From the NCBI GenBank assembly GCA_009859145.1, contig VRVR01000031.1, positions 1 through 64,000 of the forward strand: a stretch of DNA of 64,000 nucleotides, written 5' to 3'. The notes under the pieces are model-generated. The model searched no databases and was not told where the DNA came from. It was given only the letters and a program-made list of their open reading frames with translations. Source of the DNA: Andalucia godoyi. Taxonomy: Eukaryota > Discoba > Jakobea > Jakobida > Andaluciidae. The position numbers were made by a program, and so were the translations under genes. This document shows, piece by piece, positions 47,039 through 56,054 of this stretch (the first letter of the stretch is position 1; the number at the start of each line of letters is the position of its first letter).

Positions 47039-49336
47039 ATGGTTTCGTTTAACAAATGCCCTGCCGCCGATGTCTCTACTGGTCTTCACCGCAGCAGCGG
47101 CTCTGTGACATCACTGACGCTACAGCTGTGCAGCGATCTGCGTAAAGGAGTAGATGGGATCTTGTTGCTTGTACCGCGTTTGAGAGAACTGAAAATTTCT
47201 CGGCTTCCTGCAGATGATACCGGGACCACGGACGAAGTGATGGAGGCTGTAGCCAATGCACTACGGCGTGTGCCGCAACTGACACACCTGTCCATTCAAC
47301 AAGTGCGCCTCAGCGACCGCGGAGCGAAGTCTCTCAGCATCCAACTGCAGCAGCTTCCTCGTCTTACGCGCCTCGACTTTTGTCACAACAATATCGGGGA
47401 CGACGGAGTGCGTGCTCTTATGTTAGGAGTGAAGCACTGTCGCAACTGCGTCCATCTCGATTTGCGAGATAACAGGTTCGGTGACCGGGGATTGTTCGAG
47501 CTCTACCGTTTTTGGGCCGAGGGTGGTCAATTCATGAGCTTCAATTCTTCCGGCGACGAAGACGAAGACGAAGTTGGGTCAGACAGCTCCGCTGTGAAGC
47601 TGTGGATGTGTCGTGCTAGAGGTTTTCCAGAAGTCCTGTTCAACACGGCATCCAACAGGAAGGTGTACGATCACGCACATGCTGCGTGGGAGCAACAGCC
47701 GTCTGTTTTCGATGGAAATCAGGGCGTGCAGCAGACTATCATTGCTCTCTCTTCTCAAGTTCCCATTTCCACTCTCCCTGTGCTGTCTGTTGACCACACC
47801 GCAGCGCATCAACTTCATTCCGATATGCGTGAGGAGTTAGCTCAAGAACACATTCGTATGCAGCAGGAATTTGATGCTATGCGGGAAAATATGGCAAAGG
47901 ACTATGAAGACCAGTTGAACGCGATGCGGCAACAACTGGATGTCGAACGCCGCGCCAAGGTCGATCAGCTGACAAACTTTGAAAATTTTGCACAGTCGCT
48001 GATGGAGGAGATTTCATTGATGGGATCGACTTCCAAGTCTGCGTTGCGAGAAGAAACAAGAGTTTTGGCTCAACGGCTCGGCAGTTCGGCCCAGAGCATG
48101 GCCGAACGGATACTTCAACTCGAAGCAGAAGTAATGGGTCGCATTACACAGATGTTTGATGAGCGAACGTCGCAAAGCGAGGACCGGTTTCGGCAGATGC
48201 GTGAGGAGATCGAAGCGCTCCGGCACGAGATCGACTACAGCGTGCTGGTTCGTGAGAACAGGGGTGAGAGCGGATCAGTCGCAGTGCCAGAGATTCGGCT
48301 TCAGGACTTGGAGAACGCAACCGACGCGGTTCGGGACGGAATGCCTGCTAGCTGGGCGCAGCTTGGCTCTGGTGCGTTTGGCCGAGTGTTCAAGACGACA
48401 TGGACAAAGCCCGGTGGTCGCAAAGTGGACGTGGCCGTGAAAGTACCTCTGTCTCCTGATAACTTGTCGAAAGCTGAACGAGACAGAATCACCCGGGAAG
48501 TGCGGATTTTGGCGGAAGTACGACATCGGAACATTGTTGCGTTACATGGCTTCTTACCAAAGCGCGGGTGGATTGTCACGGAGCTCATGGGACTCGATCT
48601 TGGAAACGGTGCCACCATTCCGTGCCTCTGGCAATTCTTCAATCGGATGACGCGCTGCCATTTGGACATTCCTGTGGCCTGGCGGTTGCAATGGGCGCAT
48701 CAGATAGCGGAAGGTATGCGCAAACTTGCGGCGACGTCTATTCTCCATCGTGATCTGAAGAGCAGCAATGTCTTGCTTCGACGTGATGTAGACTGCCCTT
48801 CCGAGGAGTTTCAAGTGTTTCAGGAGTGCCTTCTCCAGAGCGAAAGCGATGATGCGAATGCCAAGGAGCTTTCAGAAAAGCTTGCTAGTCTGTGCTGCCC
48901 GGCTCTAGCCAAGGTATCCGACTTCGGCGAGGCACGATTGTCCTCGTTACAGACCCTCAATACGGAGGGAGCACTGCACGGCCCAGTAGGAACGTGCGCC
49001 TGGGTTGCGCCCGAGATCTGGCAACGCACAATCTCTCCATCTGAAAAATCCGATGTGTTTTCATTCGGCATGATGCTTGTTGAACTGTGTCACCCGGAAT
49101 GGGGCCACCCCTGGTACACCATTTGTGAACATGATGCGGAGCGGATGAAAAGGCTTGTGTGTGATGGTCGTCGTCCACCCGTTACACAGGATGCAGTGAA
49201 TCGCATGCCTCCTGGTTTCGGAGCGCTCATGTCCGAGTGTTGGGACGCGAACCCGGATTTGCGACCGTCGTTTTCTGGAATTGCGGACAGGCTTCAGGAG
49301 ATGCGCCGACAGTCTCTTCTCAGAGAGAACTTGTGA
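47039..49336 (+). CDS. LRR - coiled coil - TKL-type protein kinase
   Basis: 765 residues. Leucine-rich repeats of the ribonuclease-inhibitor type occupy about 20-150 (VTSLTLQLCSDL, LRELKISRLP, LTHLSIQQVRLSDRGA, LTRLDFCHNNIGDDGV, CVHLDLRDNRFGDRGL). An acidic linker and a helical coiled coil follow at about 245-405 (MREELAQEHIRMQQEFDAM to EALRHEIDYS). The kinase (about 435-755) has LGSGAFGRVF (443), VAVKVPL, ILHRDLKSSNVLL (about 568), KVSDFGEARL, GTCAWVAPEIW and SDVFSFGMMLVELCHPEW. All catalytic residues are intact. Insertions before DFG and the overall sequence place it with tyrosine-kinase-like Ser/Thr kinases. The LRRs would recognise a partner and the coiled coil oligomerise the kinase, a layout common in innate-immune-like kinases. 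No membrane segment, so cytosolic. Confidence 0.9.
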   Translation: MVSFNKCPAADVSTGLHRSSGSVTSLTLQLCSDLRKGVDGILLLVPRLRELKISRLPADDTGTTDEVMEAVANALRRVPQLTHLSIQQVRLSDRGAKSLSIQLQQLPRLTRLDFCHNNIGDDGVRALMLGVKHCRNCVHLDLRDNRFGDRGLFELYRFWAEGGQFMSFNSSGDEDEDEVGSDSSAVKLWMCRARGFPEVLFNTASNRKVYDHAHAAWEQQPSVFDGNQGVQQTIIALSSQVPISTLPVLSVDHTAAHQLHSDMREELAQEHIRMQQEFDAMRENMAKDYEDQLNAMRQQLDVERRAKVDQLTNFENFAQSLMEEISLMGSTSKSALREETRVLAQRLGSSAQSMAERILQLEAEVMGRITQMFDERTSQSEDRFRQMREEIEALRHEIDYSVLVRENRGESGSVAVPEIRLQDLENATDAVRDGMPASWAQLGSGAFGRVFKTTWTKPGGRKVDVAVKVPLSPDNLSKAERDRITREVRILAEVRHRNIVALHGFLPKRGWIVTELMGLDLGNGATIPCLWQFFNRMTRCHLDIPVAWRLQWAHQIAEGMRKLAATSILHRDLKSSNVLLRRDVDCPSEEFQVFQECLLQSESDDANAKELSEKLASLCCPALAKVSDFGEARLSSLQTLNTEGALHGPVGTCAWVAPEIWQRTISPSEKSDVFSFGMMLVELCHPEWGHPWYTICEHDAERMKRLVCDGRRPPVTQDAVNRMPPGFGALMSECWDANPDLRPSFSGIADRLQEMRRQSLLRENL

Positions 49337-49896
49337 ATGCACTGTGAATTTTGACGGTCGTTCCAAGCAAGATCGTGAATTCCGTTCTCTCTCATTGCCT
49401 CCCAAGTGACGTGTTCTCAGAATCTCTGTTGAACATGTTTTTTTCATTTTGTTCTTCCTCTTCCTCTTAATTCGTCCATCATCTCGGTAAAAAGGATCAA
49501 AGTATTGTCACCAATTCCTCGTACAGACTCTTGCAACAATCGTTTGCGAAGGTGCGAATGCACGAAAAACGTTATCGGAACTTGTCATCGAAAAGGAGTC
49601 CTTCACATCTGGAGCCGCGGAGTTCAGCACATAGATGTTGCAGAAAACGTTTCTCAATATCTGCTGCGTCGAAAAAAGAAGGCAAACAGGCAATGATGAC
49701 ACTCGTGGTCAGCAAACGATGCGAAACAAACGATAAAGCGCGATATGACGTCGCCAAACGATTGTTTTATTGTAAACAAGACAGTTCATCATTGAGGACT
49801 GTCCGCTCCAAGAATTTGCTGCCGAACATCCATCTGATTCACCGTTTCTGTTCGAATTCTGTGGTGGTGCCCACACGAATTGCATCCCAGTTGCTC
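49337..49896. other. Intergenic between convergent genes
   Basis: 3' flanks of the LRR kinase (plus) and the ankyrin-AAA gene (minus). A TTTATT (AATAAA on the minus strand) at 49766-49771 probably ends the latter transcript. No gene supported. Confidence 0.5.
49766..49771 (-). terminator. Polyadenylation signal AATAAA of the ankyrin-AAA gene
   Basis: TTTATT on the plus strand, about 125 bases beyond the minus-strand stop. Confidence 0.5.
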
Positions 49897-51861
49897 TTAA
49901 TCGAGCACGACCATCGTGAGCATTGGCACGCCATCCAACTCTTCGACGACAACACGGGTCTTCTTGATTTCAGTTCCACCCACACGATTTGTAATGAATT
50001 CAAGGACGCGGTCGCGGGCCATCTTGATGGCACGGGCACCGGACATTCCTTGACCGTCCTTGTACTCTTTGATCATAAAGGGGCGCATGTTGTCTTCTTC
50101 ATACTCGAACTCGAAGTTACCCACGACCCGGACTTCGCTCTGGGGGCCCGTCATGACAGGTGGTTTGAAAAGCTCGGCCTGCAGCTCGGCCAGGAATTCA
50201 CATGCAATCAGCTTCGCCTCCTCGTCAGTGAACCGCACGAACGGCACGATACGGCTGAACCGAGATACGAGAGCATCGCGCTTGACCGGAAGCAGTTCCT
50301 TGCGCACAAGTGGATTGACGATTGCCGTGACCATTGTCGCCAGGCGCTCCACCGCCTCGGGGCCCTTCGTGAGGTCGAGAAAGTTTGGTTTTTCGCGACA
50401 GAACCGATCCAGCTCTTCTTGGCCCCAGTTGCACGTCAGCAAGAAAATCGCGCCGCGGCAATCAATCTCCTTGTCTGTCACTTGGTTGATGCACCGACCC
50501 TCCTCGAAGATGGGATACAATGCATCGAGGTCTCCGGGGCGGAACTTGTCGATTTCGTCGAGCAACACAACAGATCGCTGACAGTTGAATTTGCTCAAGA
50601 AGGTCACCAGACTGGTTTCGCGATCGGAGCCCACATAGCCACGAGACGACCCCAGCAATGCGTTGCGGTCCGAAATCTGCGAGAGATCCAACCGCAGGTA
50701 CACATCTTTGCCGTCATCATTTGACTGTGCAATTGCGGTGCCAATGGCCTCCGCTAGTTGTGATTTACCGTGACCCGGAAGTCCCGGCAACAGTGCGACT
50801 AACGGCCGCGACAACAGCGCGGCCGAAGCATATTTTGCAAAAATGGCATCAAATAGCATCGTCTGCGCCGCTTCTTGGCCGATGGCGCACAAACGGATTG
50901 ACGGCAGCATCGATAACTGCAGCGATTCCAAGATGTCCCACTTTGTTTCCGAAATTGGGAACAGTCGTTCAGCACGTTGTAAGTAGTACAACATCAGGCG
51001 GCTGCATGCGACGTCTTTTGCGCTGCGACCGTCGGGAAGGGTCATGTTCGCATCAGCACCCATTGACAAGAGGAATCGAACGACCTTGTGGCACTTGCGG
51101 CTCTTCAAGGCAGAAAGAAGCGGCGTGGCAGATGCGCATCCGTTACCGTCCGCACTATGCGTGTTCACATCGGGTTTGAACCGATTCATGTACGACATCA
51201 GTACCTTGAGCATGGCATCGCCGCTGAGTGCCAGCGCCATCAGAATGGACCTGCCTGCCGAGTCGCGCTGATCGCAAACCTTCTCCGCAGGAATCCTTGT
51301 CAGGGCCTTCCAAAACCGCACGGCATCCAATTTCGTGGCGGAGGCCGTCGCGTCATCGACATCGGACTGCATACCGCCTTCATTGGCCGCGGAGGGGCCC
51401 CCAGCAGTCTGGTTTTCCTGCACACACTTCTCGAGCACCGCACAAATACGCTGAAGTCTCTGAATGCGTACGGAGTCATGGGGAGAGTCCTTTGCAACTG
51501 CCCTGAGAACTTTCTTCGAATACGAGAAAAGCTGCGGAGGCGCGGGCGGTCGTTGGTAGTCAACCATGAATCGGATCAGTGACTCATGGGCAAGGTTGAT
51601 CGCGATCATGCACAGCGACTTGTTGACATGCTCAGTGGGGATGCCAGGGACAGCAGACAGATCGCGGTGAAAATCTACGAGATCCCGCACTTCGTACAGT
51701 TCCTTGTGAACTTCAGGCATCGCGAGTCCACCCTGGTGAGCAGCGGTCAACAACTGGAAGACACGAAGCGTCTCCTGGTTCTCCGTCATTTCTCGGGGAG
51801 TGCGCATCGAAGTTAGGGGAGAAGCGGAGAAGTTTTGTTGCGCTCGCAAGTTGGAGGACAT
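49897..51861 (-). CDS. Ankyrin - ClpB/Skd3-like AAA+ ATPase
   Basis: 654 residues from the ATG at 51861 (the frame extends 13 codons upstream to TTG). The N-terminal 200 residues are helical and unrecognised. Ankyrin-like repeats lie around 205-310 (DSAGRSILMALALSGDAML, then SADGNGCASATPLLSALKS, VVRFLLSMGADANMTLPDGR). The HSP100 C-terminal type AAA+ domain has LLPGLPGHGKSQLAEAI (Walker A, about 357), SVVLLDEIDKFRPGDLDAL (Walker B, about 434), AIFLLTCNWG (sensor 1), SRFSRIVPF (arginine-finger region) and SGARAIKMARDRV (sensor 2, about 609). Ankyrin plus a single ClpB-type module is the plan of metazoan mitochondrial CLPB (Skd3), a disaggregase. No clear mitochondrial presequence is visible here. 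Sensor 2 reads GARAIK rather than the usual GARPLK. Probably a protein-remodelling ATPase. Confidence 0.88.
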   Translation of the reverse strand: MSSNLRAQQNFSASPLTSMRTPREMTENQETLRVFQLLTAAHQGGLAMPEVHKELYEVRDLVDFHRDLSAVPGIPTEHVNKSLCMIAINLAHESLIRFMVDYQRPPAPPQLFSYSKKVLRAVAKDSPHDSVRIQRLQRICAVLEKCVQENQTAGGPSAANEGGMQSDVDDATASATKLDAVRFWKALTRIPAEKVCDQRDSAGRSILMALALSGDAMLKVLMSYMNRFKPDVNTHSADGNGCASATPLLSALKSRKCHKVVRFLLSMGADANMTLPDGRSAKDVACSRLMLYYLQRAERLFPISETKWDILESLQLSMLPSIRLCAIGQEAAQTMLFDAIFAKYASAALLSRPLVALLPGLPGHGKSQLAEAIGTAIAQSNDDGKDVYLRLDLSQISDRNALLGSSRGYVGSDRETSLVTFLSKFNCQRSVVLLDEIDKFRPGDLDALYPIFEEGRCINQVTDKEIDCRGAIFLLTCNWGQEELDRFCREKPNFLDLTKGPEAVERLATMVTAIVNPLVRKELLPVKRDALVSRFSRIVPFVRFTDEEAKLIACEFLAELQAELFKPPVMTGPQSEVRVVGNFEFEYEEDNMRPFMIKEYKDGQGMSGARAIKMARDRVLEFITNRVGGTEIKKTRVVVEELDGVPMLTMVVLD

Positions 51862-53175
51862 TATGAAAAAGTGGCGATATCGTCCCACAGGCTGTTTCAA
51901 AAAGGATTGAAAAAATACTCAGATCTGCACGCCAAAAAAAAAAAAAACTGGAGATATTTAAATGTAAAAATCACATACTACAAGTCTCCAAATGAAGGTT
52001 TTCTTGCCCCACGAACGCGATAGCACGGTCACTCAGCGGTCAGCAAGCGATCTTCTTCTTCTTCAAGTCGTCCCTTGTGGCCAATTTTGGTTCGAATCAC
52101 ACCTTCTACAACCGGGTTTCTTTTTGAAGTGTGAAAACGGGAAAAGCCAAAAATCAGTGCGACTAGACATGGAGCTGAAAGAAATGACATTTTTTTGACT
52201 AACATTTTATTCTCCCTAACAGAAATCCTGCATGGCGTTGTTGAACGAAATCCATGCCAGCCCGACGAAAATTACCACTTTCATCGGAACGCTGAGATGA
52301 TATATCACATTTTCCGAACTCCAGCGAAAGAATTTTCCTCCACGGGTTCGGAATCCAGTGAATCGTTTAGAACCAGCGGCAGAATTTCGCTGAAATGCCA
52401 GTAGTGATGTCTCGGAGAGCAGAAAATAGTGGAATTATTTGGGACTCTGTTCAGTATTCCAAGTGTTCTGGTTTTTTTTTTGACCTCACGGTCTGCCGTC
52501 ACTTGATGTGACACCAACACAGACGGCTAGATATCTCATGGGAAATAAAAACAAGTGAAAAAACAATGAAACTGTACGCAGTTTTCATCTCTGCTTCGAA
52601 ACGGAAGGCACCCCAAATTCAGCTTCAAATCCGCTCACAACATTCAAAAGGCAACATCGTTTTTGGATTGATCAACGCTGATTATTTTATGAGGAAAGAA
52701 CCTAACCGTTGCAGCGTAAGATACGACTGCATCTTCTTCAGTACGAGAGTTTCAGTTCAAAGATGGCTGTTGAAGGAAAACATGCGGATTGCTGGCAGCT
52801 CGGGACACTCCAGCCGGGGGGAGGGGCGGGTCGGGGGTTTTCTTCACGGCAAGTCATCTATCAGAATCCCAGAAACCCAGAAGGAGCAAGAAAAGCGAGC
52901 CATTTCTCCAGGGTTAGCCGATTACGGATGCATTATGCCGTCGCGATGTGCATCGTCTTCTGTAGAGGTCTTCTTTTACCGGACAGGTGTCCTGCACACT
53001 GGTGCATTGGTTTGAGGTTTCCGAATTCCGAATCCTCAAGAAGCTGACTGTAGAAGTCAATATTTGAAATGTTGAATATTGAAATTTTCAATTTTGAGAA
53101 CTGGAATCGAGCAATGTTGTTCTTGATTTCGAAGCCGGGACAAGTCAGCAACTCCTATTCGTTCTAATAAGAACA
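51862..53175. promoter_or_regulatory. 1.3 kb divergent region without a supported gene
   Basis: Lies between the starts of the ankyrin-AAA gene (minus) and the coiled-coil gene (plus). Contains a poly-A run (51932-51945) and a T9 run near 52475. A 149-codon frame with ATG at 52566 has mixed, domain-less composition and is not supported. A GGTTCGAATC box at 52089 resembles a tRNA B-box but has no matching stems. Confidence 0.45.
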
Positions 53176-54981
53176 ATGGCGCGAGGAAATGTCAAGGTTG
53201 AAGACTACTCGCGTTTTCTGCAGGACAGTGACGACGAAGAAGACAGAGACATCAGAACAATGACTGAGAAGGCTGCAGCATGCCGGTCGCCAGTTCCGTT
53301 AGATCTGTCCTCAGCCCTGGATTTCCAGACCAAGAGCGTCTATGGAGTATCATCAGACTCTGCAGATGTTTTCGATGATGTTGTTGCAATGTCTTCAGTA
53401 TCTTCACCTCCCTGTGCTGCCGTACCACCAAAATTCTTGCACATTGTCTCTATTGCTTCGGATAGTCAGTGTCGCGACGATGAGGTCGTGCATTGTAGAC
53501 CAAGACTCCCTCCATCTGACAGTTTTCATCCCATAGCTGACACTGTGCAAAACAGTGGACTCACTTCCCCTTCTGGCACAGTAAAGTGGACATCATCGTC
53601 CACAGGATTGTTGAAGATCGTGAACGTCGAACACTCTTTTTCCGATTGGGAGGAGTCTTCCCATCCTCCTCATTCCTTCTCTAATAGGAAGCGCAGCACC
53701 GGAAGAATTGCCCCCACCGACAACAGTACACCACATGCACACGTTTTTTTGTTGCACGGTCAGAACAAGCATGATCGCTCGGCGATTCCGTTAGTATCGT
53801 TGACAATGTTGAAGTCTACTTTTCCAGCGACCTCGCAGTTCGTGCAACCCGCGGCACCTCAGCCGGTGCCTGTTTTCGATTCAATCAACAGTGATACCTC
53901 CCGTCGCGAAGATTCCTCTGATATTTTCCTTCCCCTTGGCATTGCTCCTGCAAATGCGGGTATCGGCGTCACCAAGTCACGAGCATTGACTGAACCCGGT
54001 GTAGCACACGTCGCACGTCTTTTTTTGCCCTTGGATAGTGATACAGCCGATAATGATTCACAGAACGGCGACGACTCTGAACGATCATCTCCACTGGAGT
54101 GTTGTTCGCACGTTCTACCGATTCGCATTGTCAATGGTGTTGTCCAAGATGATGAACTAGGGCACTGCAAATTGTCGAGTGTGGGCGAACGGTTTGGGAC
54201 CACTGTGAATTCCGACTTTCCAGCCCAACAAGCACATAAACAAGCACGGCATGCTCTCGCGGACCGTGATTGGGGTGCTGAAATGGCCGCGTTGTTCGAT
54301 TCTGAAGAAATTTTCGATGATGATCCGATGCGATGTTTCACGGCAGGCCACGCAGACAGCTCGCGAATGCAAGTTCATTTTGAGGATGCCAAGGCAAAGT
54401 TACGAGCGTCGAACGCTGCTTTGGCCACGTCACTGACAAGTCGGTATGGTGAGCTAGATCGGTTCAAGGAGCGCATTGCACAGGAATCCGCGCATTCACA
54501 CGAAATGCTGATGCAAGACGATGCTTCCACTAAACTGAATGCCACGAGAGCGAAGCAGGACATGGACAACATACTCATGGAAGTGCGGAATGCCATTGAA
54601 AGAGCAGCAGAAGAAGTAGCAGGCAGAGATCAGATGATCGCGCAGAGTCAACAGAGCATTGTGCTGCTGCAGAGGGAATCGGAGGACAAGATGGCTGCCG
54701 TTGAACGGCAGTTTGCGCGCGACAGCGGAGACCAGAAGGCGCAGCTGCGAATGATGGAGGCCCGTTATGCATCGGCGCAAAGCGAAATACAATGGCTCCA
54801 CCTCCAATTGCAGCAAGCTGCCGCAGATCATGTGGTGACCCGTGGATCAGTGGAAGGATTAAACGCCCAATTGAACGAAGCCTCTGCTCTGTTCGAGACA
54901 TCAGGGGCAGAAAAAGCGATTCTGGTGGCTGAGCTGGATCAGGCGGATGCTCGCATGCGTCGTGCTATGGCTAGACAGTAG
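53176..54981 (+). CDS. Disordered plus coiled-coil hypothetical protein
   Basis: 601 residues from the ATG at 53176. The N-terminal 380 residues are Ser/Asp/Pro-rich with acidic clusters (RFLQDSDDEEDRDIR, DSDTADNDSQNGDDSE) and are probably disordered. From about 385 to the end it is helical: DADSSRMQVHFEDAKAKL, then a long coiled coil with regular Leu/Ile/Ala spacing (ELDRFKERIAQESAHSHEML, MDNILMEVRNAIERAAEEVA, IQWLHLQLQQAAADH, EKAILVAELDQADARMRRAM). No enzyme or binding motif recognised. The coiled coil suggests a scaffold or self-associating protein. It is one of four coiled-coil proteins between 26 and 55 kb. Confidence 0.75.
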   Translation: MARGNVKVEDYSRFLQDSDDEEDRDIRTMTEKAAACRSPVPLDLSSALDFQTKSVYGVSSDSADVFDDVVAMSSVSSPPCAAVPPKFLHIVSIASDSQCRDDEVVHCRPRLPPSDSFHPIADTVQNSGLTSPSGTVKWTSSSTGLLKIVNVEHSFSDWEESSHPPHSFSNRKRSTGRIAPTDNSTPHAHVFLLHGQNKHDRSAIPLVSLTMLKSTFPATSQFVQPAAPQPVPVFDSINSDTSRREDSSDIFLPLGIAPANAGIGVTKSRALTEPGVAHVARLFLPLDSDTADNDSQNGDDSERSSPLECCSHVLPIRIVNGVVQDDELGHCKLSSVGERFGTTVNSDFPAQQAHKQARHALADRDWGAEMAALFDSEEIFDDDPMRCFTAGHADSSRMQVHFEDAKAKLRASNAALATSLTSRYGELDRFKERIAQESAHSHEMLMQDDASTKLNATRAKQDMDNILMEVRNAIERAAEEVAGRDQMIAQSQQSIVLLQRESEDKMAAVERQFARDSGDQKAQLRMMEARYASAQSEIQWLHLQLQQAAADHVVTRGSVEGLNAQLNEASALFETSGAEKAILVAELDQADARMRRAMARQ

Positions 54982-55341
54982 ATTTCTCATTTTCTAGATG
55001 TGCAACAGGCCCTGTATCTGCTGTCGATAATTAGTCCGTCTCGCAGATTCTCTTTTCACCTCGTATGGGTATGTACACTCAAATCCCATCTCAATTGCCG
55101 TCAAACACGAATCAATGTTGTGGCTTGTGAGCATTCTCTTGTTCGAAACGTATGATGTAAACATTAAAACAGGCTTGAATTTGGAAAACAAAAACAAGAG
55201 ATGTCTTTGACGACCATGCAACGAGCTTGCGAATCACCATGCATTACGTTTTTTACAAAAACATCGTTTTGAGAAAGACAGCAATCATAGAGAGCACCAA
55301 TCTACCAAGAGGTTGGTGACAGGGATGCTGTTGCAATCAAA
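54982..55341. other. Intergenic between convergent genes
   Basis: 360 bases of 3' flank for the coiled-coil gene and the partial VWA gene. Nothing recognised. Confidence 0.5.
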
Positions 55342-56034
55342 TCACTGCTTGGACTCGCGAACCACAGCTTTCGAGAACTTGTCCGCCGGCACTTCATGGC
55401 CACAGGACTTCCGAACGCTAACCATGCTTGACGTCACCACGAGCTCGAAGAAGTCCTTGGCGTGTGCTGTTCCCAGTTTCAGATCACGAAACACCGGAAG
55501 TCTTCCTCGGACACCTTGATGTTTCATTTCACTGACAACTTCGTCGTAGATATCGCAGCACACTTTTCCATACTGATCCGTACTCACGATATCCTGTTCA
55601 GAATCTCCACAGCGCACCATTGTATAATCCACACGCTTTGTCGCAAGGTCTTTGATCACAGCTTTGAGATCGATGTTGTTAGGGTGCGGTGCGTCGTAGT
55701 AATTGTCATTTCGTGCACCCATTGAATGAAATTCGCGACCATGGGGGGGAGCATCCAACACATGCACTAACACACGATTTGCATTGTGCCAGTCCAGCTT
55801 GGAGACAACATTCAGTCCACCGGCGACGTCCTCTGCAAAATCACCACCTCCTGATGCAGTCACTGACAGCAACAATCGCGCAACCGGACTAGGGTCTTCG
55901 GAGAATTCAGTAGACTGTAAATGATCAGCCTCGCCAATGTCCTTGTAGGAGACGAACGCACTCCGGAATGCAATAACCTGTTGTGGAAAGAGACGATGAT
56001 ATTCCGATTCAATGTACAGGCCAAGTTTCACCAT
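55342..56034 (-). CDS. N-terminally incomplete VWA-domain protein (alpha-kinase-type VWA)
   Basis: 230 residues from the ATG at 56034. It matches the second half of the VWA variant found in VWA/alpha-kinase (VwkA-like) proteins: FRSAFVSYKDIGEADH, then SGGGDFAEDVAGGLNVVSKLDW, RVLVHVLDAPPHGREFH and VDYTMVRCGD. The first strand with the MIDAS D-x-S-x-S is missing, because the protein would begin at the helix after it. Upstream on this strand the next 20 bases end at the divergent kinase start, so the lost part is either an exon overlapping the kinase gene or has been deleted. No alpha-kinase domain follows. It may be a non-metal-binding adaptor or a decaying gene. Confidence 0.65.
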   Translation of the reverse strand: MVKLGLYIESEYHRLFPQQVIAFRSAFVSYKDIGEADHLQSTEFSEDPSPVARLLLSVTASGGGDFAEDVAGGLNVVSKLDWHNANRVLVHVLDAPPHGREFHSMGARNDNYYDAPHPNNIDLKAVIKDLATKRVDYTMVRCGDSEQDIVSTDQYGKVCCDIYDEVVSEMKHQGVRGRLPVFRDLKLGTAHAKDFFELVVTSSMVSVRKSCGHEVPADKFSKAVVRESKQ

Positions 56035-56054
56035 CTGCTCTTATTCAAACCAAA

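Noticed and set aside
52080-52110. tRNA-like B-box GGTTCGAATC
   Set aside because: No pairing T-stem, no acceptor stem and no A-box at the right distance, so it is not a tRNA gene.
52566-53015. 149-codon frame with an ATG start
   Set aside because: Composition is mixed and domain-less, with a low-complexity Gly/Arg stretch and no supporting signals; treated as chance.
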